NCBI GenBank assembly: GCA_017411125.1
Contig: JAFPNP010000201.1
Coordinates: 1 to 5,041, forward strand
Source of the DNA: Kiritimatiellia bacterium
Lineage (GTDB): Bacteria; Verrucomicrobiota; Kiritimatiellia; RFP12; UBA1067
Direction of reading: 5' to 3'
DNA: 5,041 nt
Part shown: positions 1 through 5,030 of the stretch, one piece after another
Layout of the letters: the number at the start of each line of letters is the position of its first letter
Numbering within the stretch: position 1 is the first letter of the stretch
Made by a program: the position numbers and the translations under genes
The notes under the pieces: model-generated
The model's database searches: none
The model's input: the letters and a program-made list of their open reading frames with translations, nothing else
Told to the model about the DNA's origin: nothing

Positions 1-606
1 TTCGTCCACGAGCACCACCTGCACGTCGGTGGAGCGCGGACGACGATCCATCACCACGGTCACCATGCAGATACGGTCCGGCGAATCGCAGTCGGCGCAC
101 TCGCCAGTAATTGCGCACGGCGTATGCTTGTTCAGCCGGCGGCAGTTTGGCGGACATGCGCACCGCTTTATCCGTGCCACGGCGTCATCAAGTCCGCCGT
201 CCACTATTTTGTTGCGTCCGACAATGAATATGACCTTGCCCGGCCCGTATATCGACGCAGCCACGCGGTTGCCGTTGCCGTCGATGTTCACGAGCCGTCC
301 GTCTAGCGTGAGCGCGTTCGCGCTCAACAGGAAAAGATCGCACGTCAGCTCGCGGTGCATGATGTCGATTTTCTGCTCGAGCATCCATTTCGGATCGCCG
401 TGACGCAGAATCTCCTTGCCGGCGGCCTCCAGCGCTTCTGCAAGCCCGACGGACTTCACCGTCACTGATCCGCCAAACCCGACCGTGTGCGCGTCCGCAG
501 CCTCTTTCAAAACGTAGTCGCGCGCCTCGGCGCCGGTTGTGAAGCATATGGCTTTGAAACCGCGCTTGCGCAGCGCGGCGGCGGCTTTTTCCAGTTGTTC
601 GTTCAT
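1..606 (-). CDS. LUD-domain (lactate utilization / YkgG-LutC type) protein, 3' end cut by window edge
   Basis: The frame is open from ATG at 606 to base 1, giving 202 residues with no stop. It reads as a LUD-domain protein (DUF162 family), related to LutC/YkgG proteins linked to oxidation of lactate or related hydroxy acids. Visible motifs are GFGGSVT (43-49), a block with SANALTLDGRL then NIDGNGNRVAA (95-117), and GRNKIV (130-135), all typical of the single-domain clostridial-type branch. The C-terminal part has seven cysteines (149, 151, 155, 164, 170, 173, 180), including CADC and PDRIC, which could bind an Fe-S cluster or metal; that is inference. Family members run to roughly 210 residues, so only a few residues should be missing. 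The start is supported by GGAG about 9 nt upstream and by the N-terminal helix expected of the family. It is divergent from folC. Family assignment is firm; the substrate is not known, since no LutA/LutB partner is in view. Confidence 0.9.
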   Translation of the reverse strand, partial: MNEQLEKAAAALRKRGFKAICFTTGAEARDYVLKEAADAHTVGFGGSVTVKSVGLAEALEAAGKEILRHGDPKWMLEQKIDIMHRELTCDLFLLSANALTLDGRLVNIDGNGNRVAASIYGPGKVIFIVGRNKIVDGGLDDAVARIKRCACPPNCRRLNKHTPCAITGECADCDSPDRICMVTVVMDRRPRSTDVQVVLVDE

Positions 607-651
607 CGTTTCATCTCCGTTTTAACGCGGCGGCTTCACCGCTTGAACGGG

Positions 652-660
652 ATTATACCA
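652..660 (-). promoter_or_regulatory. Extended -10 promoter element for the LUD-domain gene
   Basis: On the minus strand the sequence reads TGGTATAAT: a perfect TATAAT at 657-652 preceded by the TG of an extended -10. The best -35 at the right distance is a weak TTTGCG (680-675, 17 bp spacer). Transcription would start near 645, giving a leader of about 39 nt that includes the GGAG ribosome site. The match is visible; activity is inferred. Confidence 0.65.
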
Positions 661-692
661 AAATTTTGCCGTCGCGCAAAGATGGCGATCTG

Positions 693-701
693 TGGTATAA
701 T
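693..701 (+). promoter_or_regulatory. Extended -10 promoter element for folC, predicting a leaderless mRNA
   Basis: The plus strand reads TGGTATAAT, with a perfect TATAAT at 696-701 and the extended-10 TG at 693-694. No good -35 lies 16-18 bp upstream; a TTGCCG at 666-671 is too far away. A start 6-8 nt after the box falls at about 707-709, directly before the folC ATG at 710. There is no Shine-Dalgarno sequence before that ATG, which agrees with leaderless translation. The element mirrors the one driving the divergent gene. Confidence 0.65.
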
Positions 702-709
702 ATATATCC

Positions 710-2056
710 ATGCAGCAGCAAAGCAGCCTTTTGGAACGCCTTGCGGCGCGCCGGCGATACGGTATGCGCCCTGGATTGGAAACGACACGCGCCCTTTTGG
801 ACGCGTTGGGGAATCCGCAGGATTCCCTCAAGTTCATACATGTAGCCGGAACAAACGGCAAAGGCACCGTCACGGCAATGCTCGACTCCGTGTTGCGTTC
901 GGCGGGCTACCGCGTATGCCGATACACGTCGCCGCACCTCGTTTCGCTCGCCGAACGATTTTTCGTGGACGGCGCACCGGCATCCTTCGAGGAGCTGGAC
1001 GCGGCTGCGGATACCGTGTTCGCCGCCGTTGAAACGCTGGAACGCGAAAAGAAGGTGGAAGTGACATTCTTCGAGTGCCTCACTGCTGTCGCGTTCGTGC
1101 TTTTCGTACGGGCGAAGCCCGATTTGGTAGTGATGGAAACCGGTCTTGGCGGGCGCCTTGACGCGACGAACGTCGTCAAGACGGTCCTTGCGTGCGTCAT
1201 CACCCGCATAGGTTTGGACCATTGCGAATGGCTTGGTTCAACCCATGCGGCTATCGCGGAGGAAAAGGCGGGCATAATAAAGCCGGGCCGCCCCGTGATA
1301 TGCGGTGCAATGCCGGAAAGTGCCAAGGAGGCGGTGCAGCGCGTGGCATCGCTCAATGGGGCGCCGTTCTATTCCTCGCCGGATTGCGTATCCGCGCACA
1401 AGACGTCATCGCCTTTCGTAGCAACCACGGCGCACCGCAATTTGCCCCCCATCAATCTTTCGCTCGCCGGCGCGTTCCAGGCGGAGAACGCCATGACGGT
1501 TCTCGCCACCATCGACGCCCTTGTGAAGGATTGCGGGCTGGACATCCCGGACCATGCGGTCGTGGCAGGGCTTGAACACGTGGTGTGGCCGGGGCGTTGC
1601 CAACGAGTCAAGCACGATGGCATCACTATAATAGTAGACGGGGCGCACAACCCGGATGGCGCGGTAGCCCTGCGGGATTCGCTGCACCGCGCGGGCGTCG
1701 ATGCAAATGGTCCCGTGGGACTTGTAGCCGGATTCTGCGGCGACAAGGATGTTCTCGCGAACCTGCGCATCATGAGCGCGATTTCGACACGGGGATGGGC
1801 AGTTCCGATCCAGAACCCGCGCTCCCTCGATCCGGGGGCCGTCGCGGAGAGAATGCTCATGTCCGGATTCTCGGAGGCGGAGTCTTGTTCTTCCCTGGAG
1901 GCGGCATTGGCGCGGGCGTGTGCATGGGCTCGTGCAGCCGGCGGAACGCTTGTGGTTTGCGGCTCGCTATTTCTCGCAGGCGAGGCACTCGTAACACTTG
2001 GAGCGTTTCCGTGGGAGGTCCGCAGACCCGACGACAACGAACTGACGCTGCAATGA
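710..2056 (+). CDS. folC: Bifunctional dihydrofolate synthase / folylpolyglutamate synthase
   Basis: This 448-residue cytoplasmic Mur-ligase-family enzyme adds glutamate to dihydropteroate and extends the polyglutamate tail of folates using ATP. In order: P-loop AGTNGKGT (46-53), TSPHL (73-77), FFECLTAVAF (120-129), ETGLGGRLDATN (143-154), ITRIGLDH (164-171), EEKAGIIK (184-191) whose K186 is the expected carbamylated lysine, LAGAFQAEN (252-260), WPGRC (293-297), DGAHNPDG (310-317) and GDKD (344-347). Length and motif order match complete FolC. Small departures from the usual motifs are T144 where V is common and R166 where S is common. The ATG at 710 fits because residues 5-24 align with the usual N-terminal helix leading into the P-loop. 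It has no Shine-Dalgarno and sits just after a TATAAT. It stands alone, not beside accD or dedD. Monofunctional FPGS activity cannot be excluded from sequence alone. Confidence 0.96.
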   Translation: MQQQSSLLERLAARRRYGMRPGLETTRALLDALGNPQDSLKFIHVAGTNGKGTVTAMLDSVLRSAGYRVCRYTSPHLVSLAERFFVDGAPASFEELDAAADTVFAAVETLEREKKVEVTFFECLTAVAFVLFVRAKPDLVVMETGLGGRLDATNVVKTVLACVITRIGLDHCEWLGSTHAAIAEEKAGIIKPGRPVICGAMPESAKEAVQRVASLNGAPFYSSPDCVSAHKTSSPFVATTAHRNLPPINLSLAGAFQAENAMTVLATIDALVKDCGLDIPDHAVVAGLEHVVWPGRCQRVKHDGITIIVDGAHNPDGAVALRDSLHRAGVDANGPVGLVAGFCGDKDVLANLRIMSAISTRGWAVPIQNPRSLDPGAVAERMLMSGFSEAESCSSLEAALARACAWARAAGGTLVVCGSLFLAGEALVTLGAFPWEVRRPDDNELTLQ

Positions 2057-2083
2057 CTTTTTGCTAGTGGATCAAATGGAGCA

Positions 2084-2156
2084 ATTGTCAAAGTCGATGC
2101 CATTGCATCTGCCGAAATGACCTTTTGATGCTATCTGTTTTGACAATCGATTTCGG
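2084..2156. repeat. Two crossing inverted repeats in the folC downstream spacer
   Basis: ATTGTCAAA (2084-2092) is the exact inverse of TTTGACAAT (2139-2147). CCGAAAT (2112-2118) is the exact inverse of ATTTCGG (2150-2156). The arms interleave, so as RNA they would form a pseudoknot-like topology and not nested stems. GCATC (2105-2109) can pair either with GATGC at 2096-2100 or with GATGC at 2127-2131. One arm contains the TTGACA -35 box of the next promoter, so the repeat could equally be an operator. Stems are short and may be chance. Confidence 0.35.
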
Positions 2157-2168
2157 TGAATATGCAAT
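2140..2168 (+). promoter_or_regulatory. Putative sigma-70-type promoter for the small membrane protein
   Basis: A perfect TTGACA (2140-2145) is followed after 17 bp by TGCAAT (2163-2168), four of six matches to TATAAT. Transcription would start near 2175, about 36 nt before the ATG at 2211. The spacing is ideal and the -35 perfect; the -10 is mediocre. Confidence 0.45.
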
Positions 2169-2204
2169 TTGGGCGCGAGCATCGCAAGACGCCCGCGCCC
2201 CAAA
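2168..2204. other. GC-rich hairpin at the predicted transcription start
   Basis: GGGCGCG (2171-2177) pairs with CGCGCCC (2194-2200) around a 16-nt loop. TTT (2168-2170) can add to AAA (2202-2204) if C2201 bulges. No T-run follows on either strand, so it is not a standard terminator. It could be a weak terminator for read-through from folC or an element at the 5' end of the next transcript. Confidence 0.3.
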
Positions 2205-2210
2205 AACATA

Positions 2211-2276
2211 ATGACTGCAAAAGAAAGTTCTATCGGCGCAATAACGCATAGCCTAAACGGGCGACCCATTCTTTGA
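2211..2276 (+). other. Short in-frame leader ORF (21 codons) ending in TGA, same frame as the membrane gene
   Basis: ATG at 2211 opens 21 codons (MTAKESSIGAITHSLNGRPIL) closed by TGA at 2274-2276. It lies in exactly the same frame as the membrane-protein ORF that continues to 2744, and no other stop intervenes. No Shine-Dalgarno precedes the ATG. It could be the true N-terminus cut off by a nonsense change or sequencing error, a read-through site (UGA followed by C is a leaky context), or a chance open stretch. TGG encodes tryptophan in the downstream frame and in neighbouring genes, so a recoded TGA genetic code is not indicated. Confidence 0.35.
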
Positions 2277-2339
2277 CTGCGCAGGTGTTTCTGTATTGCC
2301 GGACAGACAGTTGCGGCCGTCGCTTCATTCGCATCGGTC

Positions 2340-2744
2340 GTGGCGTTGAGCTGGCTGTTCCTTTGGATAAAAGGCGCGCCGTTTGCTGGTCTCACGAGGT
2401 GCGAAAAGGCAATCCACGTTCTGCTAATGGCTTTTGCAACGACGGCAGGTGTGTATCTGCTCTGGCAAACGATGGACTTCAAGCTCTACGTCGACCATTC
2501 CGAAGACGCAACGGTGGGGCCGATAACGCACTGGGGCTTCCCGCTTCCGGTGAAATGCACCGCACCTGGATACTCCATTGCGACTTCAATATCCCTGTTC
2601 AAAGTCCAGTGCCTCACGTTCAACTTCTATTTCTGGGCACTTGGCATCCATGCCTGTTGCAGGGGGATAGCGAGGATTGTCAAATGGGCGAAGAGTCGAC
2701 ACGCCTCCTATGCGCAATACCGCGAAACAGCAACCCCGCAGTGA
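2340..2744 (+). CDS. Small multi-pass membrane protein of unknown function (start uncertain)
   Basis: From GTG at 2340 the frame gives 134 residues with three likely membrane segments: a first one that really begins upstream of the GTG (from about 2286, running to LFLWI at residues 6-10), KAIHVLLMAFATTAGVYLLW (about 23-42), and one after about residue 90 (FNFYFWALGIHACC). Between the last two is a polar stretch with WGFPLP (66-71), resembling the short outside loop of several uncharacterized small bacterial membrane proteins. The C-terminus is basic (RIVKWAKSRH), so probably cytoplasmic. I do not recognise a named family. The GTG has no ribosome site and would cut the first membrane segment, so the natural start is probably upstream; ATG 2211 is in frame but separated by one TGA at 2274. 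The gene is therefore either slightly damaged, misread at one base, or read through. A strong hairpin follows the stop by 13 nt. The frame is supported by its hydrophobic pattern, not by homology. Confidence 0.55.
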   Translation: MALSWLFLWIKGAPFAGLTRCEKAIHVLLMAFATTAGVYLLWQTMDFKLYVDHSEDATVGPITHWGFPLPVKCTAPGYSIATSISLFKVQCLTFNFYFWALGIHACCRGIARIVKWAKSRHASYAQYRETATPQ

Positions 2745-2757
2745 TCGCCCAAGACGC

Positions 2758-2794
2758 AAGAAGCCCCGCTCGGTCAAACCGAACGGGGCTTCTT
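2758..2794. terminator. Strong bidirectional hairpin terminator between convergent units
   Basis: AAGAAGCCCCG (2758-2768) pairs perfectly with CGGGGCTTCTT (2784-2794). After one C-A mismatch the stem continues with TCGGT (2770-2774) against ACCGA (2778-2782), closing on the loop CAA. Because the stem base is A-rich on one side and T-rich on the other, it can work in both directions. It sits 13 nt after the membrane-protein stop (plus) and 25 nt after the stop of the 46-residue gene (minus). Confidence 0.85.
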
Positions 2795-2819
2795 CATTTG
2801 CTGCTATCGCTACTCTACG

Positions 2820-2960
2820 CTACACTTTCTCGACGAGCCTGCGCAGACGCTCCTTGAGCCGCTCCAGCTCCTCCCAGTCGCCGTGCGCCTCCGCGTATGC
2901 CATCATCCCTTCAAGGCGATGTATCTGCTCAATGTAATTGTCTTGCTGCGGCATTGCCAT
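2820..2960 (-). CDS. 46-residue charged helical protein of unknown function
   Basis: ATG at 2960 opens 46 codons ending in TAG at 2820-2822. The start is set by a strong GGAGGAG 5 nt upstream; a second ATG two codons in (2954) is a less well spaced alternative. The product starts MAMPQQDNYIEQIHRLEGMM and is then rich in E, R and L (WEELERLKERLRRLVEKV at the end), with a heptad-like pattern that suggests a short amphipathic helix or coiled coil. It has no signal peptide or membrane segment, so it is probably cytoplasmic. It is the last gene before the shared terminator and follows the other small genes of the operon after a gap of about 75 nt. I recognise no family. Reality is supported by the ribosome site, the codon-like composition and the terminator placed just after it. 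Confidence 0.7.
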   Translation of the reverse strand: MAMPQQDNYIEQIHRLEGMMAYAEAHGDWEELERLKERLRRLVEKV

Positions 2961-2965
2961 TACAG

Positions 2966-2972
2966 CTCCTCC
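2966..2972 (-). promoter_or_regulatory. Strong ribosome binding site for the 46-residue gene
   Basis: The minus strand reads GGAGGAGCTGTAATG: a near-consensus Shine-Dalgarno with 5 nt to the ATG at 2960. It is the best ribosome site in the window and the main reason to accept so short a gene. Confidence 0.75.
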
Positions 2973-3046
2973 ACAAGCCTAAAAACCTGCGCGGATGCGT
3001 TCCGCCTCCTCTTAATTACCTGATTATCGCACCTACTACTGGTGCG
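2973..3046 (-). other. Spacer with two small hairpins and a weak -10 box
   Basis: Reading on the minus strand, a stem CGCACC/GGTGCG (3046-3041 with 3033-3028, loop of 7) overlaps the tandem TAG stops of the upstream gene. Next comes TGCGATAAT (3031-3023), resembling an extended -10 but lacking a good -35. Then GCGGA/TCCGC (3005-3001 with 2995-2991) is followed after 5 nt by TTTTT (2985-2981), a weak terminator-like arrangement that could attenuate expression of the last gene. An AGGAGG at about 3010-3005 has no start codon after it. None of these is strong. Confidence 0.25.
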
Positions 3047-3197
3047 CCCTGTAAACTCGCTCCTGCTCCTTGCGCTGTTCGTCCGGCGGCAATCCGTCAA
3101 AGCGCTTGCGCCAGCGGCGGTAAGCTATGCGACTCCAAATAAAAAGCGCAATGGTCGCCAAGACGATTGCGCCAATGACGATTAGGGCGATTTTCAT
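3036..3197 (-). CDS. 53-residue single-pass membrane protein of unknown function
   Basis: ATG at 3197 opens 53 codons ending in TAG (3036-3038), with a second TAG directly after it. GAGGTGG lies about 4-6 nt upstream and fixes the start. Residues 1-23 (MKIALIVIGAIVLATIALFI and on) form one membrane helix, followed by a strongly basic stretch RIAYRRWRKR (23-32). A charged tail follows with PPDEQRKEQERVYRAHQ. The positive-inside rule places the C-terminus in the cytoplasm. Family unknown; it could be a small accessory subunit or regulator of the membrane glycan machinery encoded upstream, but this is only context. It starts 31 nt after the stop of the previous small gene. The first ten bases, ATGAAAATCG, equal the ATGAAAATCG at codon 5 of that gene, and both open with a hydrophobic helix. 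Confidence 0.7.
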   Translation of the reverse strand: MKIALIVIGAIVLATIALFIWSRIAYRRWRKRFDGLPPDEQRKEQERVYRAHQ

Positions 3198-3228
3198 GTG
3201 CCACCTCGTTATGCATTAGACTCATCCC

Positions 3229-3363
3229 TTACAAGAACTTATCTGTCATACTGTCTCCCTTGTATTCCTTTGGCGGGAATAGCGCGGCGATGGTGATTAG
3301 CAACGACCCGACCACCATCAACGCAGCAACAATCCCAAACACGATTTTCATCAACAATGACAT
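3229..3363 (-). CDS. 44-residue single-pass membrane protein overlapping the glycosyltransferase end
   Basis: ATG at 3363 opens 44 codons ending in TAA (3229-3231) and overlaps the glycosyltransferase stop by 13 nt. A second in-frame ATG at codon 5 (3351) forms the classic TGATG stop-start overlap with that stop and would give 40 residues, MKIVFGIVAAL onward. Neither start has a good Shine-Dalgarno, so translation is probably coupled to the glycosyltransferase. One membrane helix spans about residues 6-29 (IVFGIVAALMVVGSLLITIA region), followed by FPPKEYKGDSMTDKF, a short polar tail. No family recognised. The overlap, the clean hydrophobic pattern and a following gene with its own ribosome site make a real gene likely. 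The annotated start could be either ATG. Confidence 0.6.
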   Translation of the reverse strand: MSLLMKIVFGIVAALMVVGSLLITIAALFPPKEYKGDSMTDKFL

Positions 3364-4223
3364 TTCAGCTTGTTTATCGCATTTTTCAGCAACAGCACAC
3401 GCTCCTCAGGCGTCCCGCCGCGATAACCCTTCAAGTAAATCAACCTTCCACCATAATCATTTCCGTCGCCCCACGCCGGCGCGCCATCAGTGGTAATCAC
3501 TCGCTTGCCGCGCTCAAGCGCCTCGGCAACAACAAGCCCAAAGTTTTCGGATAGCGTCGGCAGCACAAGCACATCGCACCATTGATACGCTGCTTCTTTC
3601 TCGGACTCGCTTACGACTCCTTTGAACTCCACGTCAAGGCTGAGCCGTTGAACGATCTTTCTGAGCTTCTTGCCCTCACCATCGTCCTTCCCGATGACAA
3701 CCAACTTGCATTCTTCCGGAAGAGCCTCAAGCAGGAAGTTGACACCCTTCAACGGATGCAGCCGACCAACGTAAAGCAACTTAAGCATTGAGGTCTGCGC
3801 GGAGTCATAGCCGACGGGAGACATGGGACACAAGACGAGGCCAACTGAAACAGGCGACAACGGTACGACCTCCACTCTTTTCACCTTCGGCTCAAATGCC
3901 TTGATCCACTCGACCTCCTCGCTGCATGTGGCAATTAGTCGGTCGGCTCGACGGAAGAGCCACCGCTCAATCGGCGCGATCCAGCGCTTCTTGTGCCAGT
4001 GATATCTCAGTTTCGCCGGGTCTGTGCAACCATGCGGCATTCGGACAAGCTTCTTTCCCGTCAACAACGCCCAAAAGCTCGCCTTGACGGCCAAAGGAGT
4101 CCACATAGAATGAACCCACACCTCACCGGCTTCGCCCACGCCCCGCGCGATCAGCTGCTTGGCCGCAACGGCAATCCCGCAAGTCGGGTCATCAATCCCT
4201 GGAATTATATGCGTAACGCCCAT
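3351..4223 (-). CDS. GT4-type glycosyltransferase (GT-B fold), compact
   Basis: This 290-residue protein transfers a sugar from a nucleotide donor, probably onto a surface polysaccharide or glycolipid on the cytoplasmic face of the membrane. The N-terminal domain opens with HIIPGIDDPTCGIAVAAK (5-22), a glycine-containing donor/acceptor loop region, then VWVHSMWTP (35-43) and a basic W/R-rich stretch (78-95). The C-terminal Rossmann domain has LLYVGRLHPLKG (149-160; R154 and K159 are the expected phosphate-binding residues) and LPTLSENFGLVVAEAL (221-236), containing the GT4 E-x7-E pair E226/E234. Typical GT4 enzymes have 350-400 residues; this one is shorter in the N-terminal domain, with little between AKQLIARG and EVWVHSMW. 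The linker (121-139) is unusual, with SPV-type repetition. The ATG at 4223 lies 3 nt after the upstream stop and lacks a clear ribosome site, which suggests coupling. Family is clear; donor and acceptor are not. Confidence 0.88.
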   Translation of the reverse strand: MGVTHIIPGIDDPTCGIAVAAKQLIARGVGEAGEVWVHSMWTPLAVKASFWALLTGKKLVRMPHGCTDPAKLRYHWHKKRWIAPIERWLFRRADRLIATCSEEVEWIKAFEPKVKRVEVVPLSPVSVGLVLCPMSPVGYDSAQTSMLKLLYVGRLHPLKGVNFLLEALPEECKLVVIGKDDGEGKKLRKIVQRLSLDVEFKGVVSESEKEAAYQWCDVLVLPTLSENFGLVVAEALERGKRVITTDGAPAWGDGNDYGGRLIYLKGYRGGTPEERVLLLKNAINKLKCHC

Positions 4224-4226
4224 AGT

Positions 4227-5030
4227 TCAGTACCGCTTGCATCCTTTTGGAAATTCAATATACAGATCTGGTCTCAGACATCCAATAAAGAAATCGGGGT
4301 CGCCAAGCCCTTTCAGTACAACCGTTGATCCTGACCGCTCAGCGCCATATTTCTCTGTCAGCTTCAGTTTTTTCTGCTGATACGGTTCGCCAATACTGTA
4401 CACGCTTACCCCTAAAAGGCGTCTAATGCCCAATTCTGCCGATAGCAGATGACATCCAACGACAAACACCACCAACAAATACACAGAAAAACGCAATGAA
4501 CTCAAAGATGCAAGCCAACCATCTACATTAATCCGTTCCGCAACGGCAATTGATATCCCTATCACCGCCATTATCGTGCCAGGATACAGCAGGCGAAAAC
4601 CTAGCTCGTTGAAGTTGCCCACCGAACTTAGCGAGGCCATCGTCAAATAGTACATAATTCCCATTCCAAGGAAGAAGCGTATCCGACGATCTTGAAACGT
4701 TGGAATTAACGCCACTTTTCCCCGCGCTCCTGACGCATGTCCACGCCCCGATGTATTATGCGACAGCAGCCAAAGGAGCAGCACCCAAACCGACAGAATG
4801 GCAAATGCCTGAATCTCCCTGCCATAAGCTGCAATCATCTTATTCATCAAACCTACGGCATCCTTTCCTAATTCTACCCTCTCCATCCCCGAAAAGCATC
4901 CAGTATGCAGCCTATTAAGAAAAAAGTAGCACCCCTCTACACACCATGCTAGACAGCCAGCAAGCGAAACGTCCAAAAGCCAGTTCACATCCCTACTGTC
5001 CATCCTTCCATCCTTTGCCATTCTCCTCAT
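4227..5030 (-). CDS. Polytopic membrane protein, possible C-terminal part of a GT-C-like or polymerase-like glycan protein
   Basis: The frame from ATG at 5030 gives 267 residues with about five membrane segments (near 17-37, 73-90, 118-136, 147-165 and 181-198), then a soluble tail of about 65 residues (EPYQQKKLKLTEKYG to IEFPKGCKRY). The stretch GNFNELGFRLLYPGTIM (138-154) between segments resembles outside loops of multi-pass glycan membrane proteins that carry an R-x-L-x-P element; this is a loose resemblance, not an identification. The stop lies 3 nt before the glycosyltransferase, so the two are co-transcribed and probably act on the same surface glycan. The frame stays open upstream to the window edge (only three more codons visible), and AGGAGA sits too close to the second ATG (5021) to serve it. 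The real start may therefore lie outside the window. Base composition is visibly more AT-rich than in folC. Confidence 0.7.
   Translation of the reverse strand: MRRMAKDGRMDSRDVNWLLDVSLAGCLAWCVEGCYFFLNRLHTGCFSGMERVELGKDAVGLMNKMIAAYGREIQAFAILSVWVLLLWLLSHNTSGRGHASGARGKVALIPTFQDRRIRFFLGMGIMYYLTMASLSSVGNFNELGFRLLYPGTIMAVIGISIAVAERINVDGWLASLSSLRFSVYLLVVFVVGCHLLSAELGIRRLLGVSVYSIGEPYQQKKLKLTEKYGAERSGSTVVLKGLGDPDFFIGCLRPDLYIEFPKGCKRY

Larger units (their letters stand above)
2057..2210. other. Gene-poor spacer after folC
   Basis: Between the folC stop and the next promoter I find no convincing gene. The spacer holds two interleaved inverted repeats, a small hairpin GATGC-CATT-GCATC (2096-2109), a TTGACA promoter and a GC-rich hairpin, listed separately. 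No classical intrinsic terminator with a T-run follows folC directly; the run of five T at 2058-2062 has no stem before it. A minus-strand frame covers 2072-2482 but shows no family signal. Confidence 0.5.

Noticed and set aside
653..1222. 189-codon minus-strand and 181-codon plus-strand frames over the 5' part of folC and the LUD gene
   Set aside because: Overlap two well-identified genes in other frames and have low-complexity basic translations.
1369..2103. 244-codon minus-strand frame inside folC
   Set aside because: Antisense shadow of folC; S/A/R-rich translation with no recognisable domain, while the folC frame carries all expected motifs.
2162..2251. 29-codon ORF from ATG 2162 with a GGTGA-like site
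   Set aside because: Begins upstream of the predicted transcription start, crosses the GC-rich hairpin, and gives a basic peptide of no clear character.
2274..2310. Selenocysteine insertion at the TGA of the membrane gene
   Set aside because: A small stem follows at a plausible distance but the loop lacks the conserved G/U features, and the position is next to a membrane helix with no redox motif.
2072..2482. 136-codon minus-strand frame opposite the small membrane protein
   Set aside because: No ribosome site, no family pattern, and it lies antisense to a frame with clear membrane helices and across the promoter region.
2273..2857. 194-codon plus-strand frame overlapping the membrane protein
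   Set aside because: Starts with TTG, composition is R/G/C-rich as in out-of-frame translations, and it runs through the strong terminator hairpin at 2758-2794.
2897..3142. 81-codon plus-strand frame opposite the small operon genes
   Set aside because: Antisense to two short genes with proper ribosome sites; cysteine/alanine/proline-rich translation with no signal of its own.
3993..4328. Plus-strand frames opposite the glycosyltransferase and membrane protein
   Set aside because: Antisense shadows; the minus-strand frames carry GT4 motifs and membrane segments.
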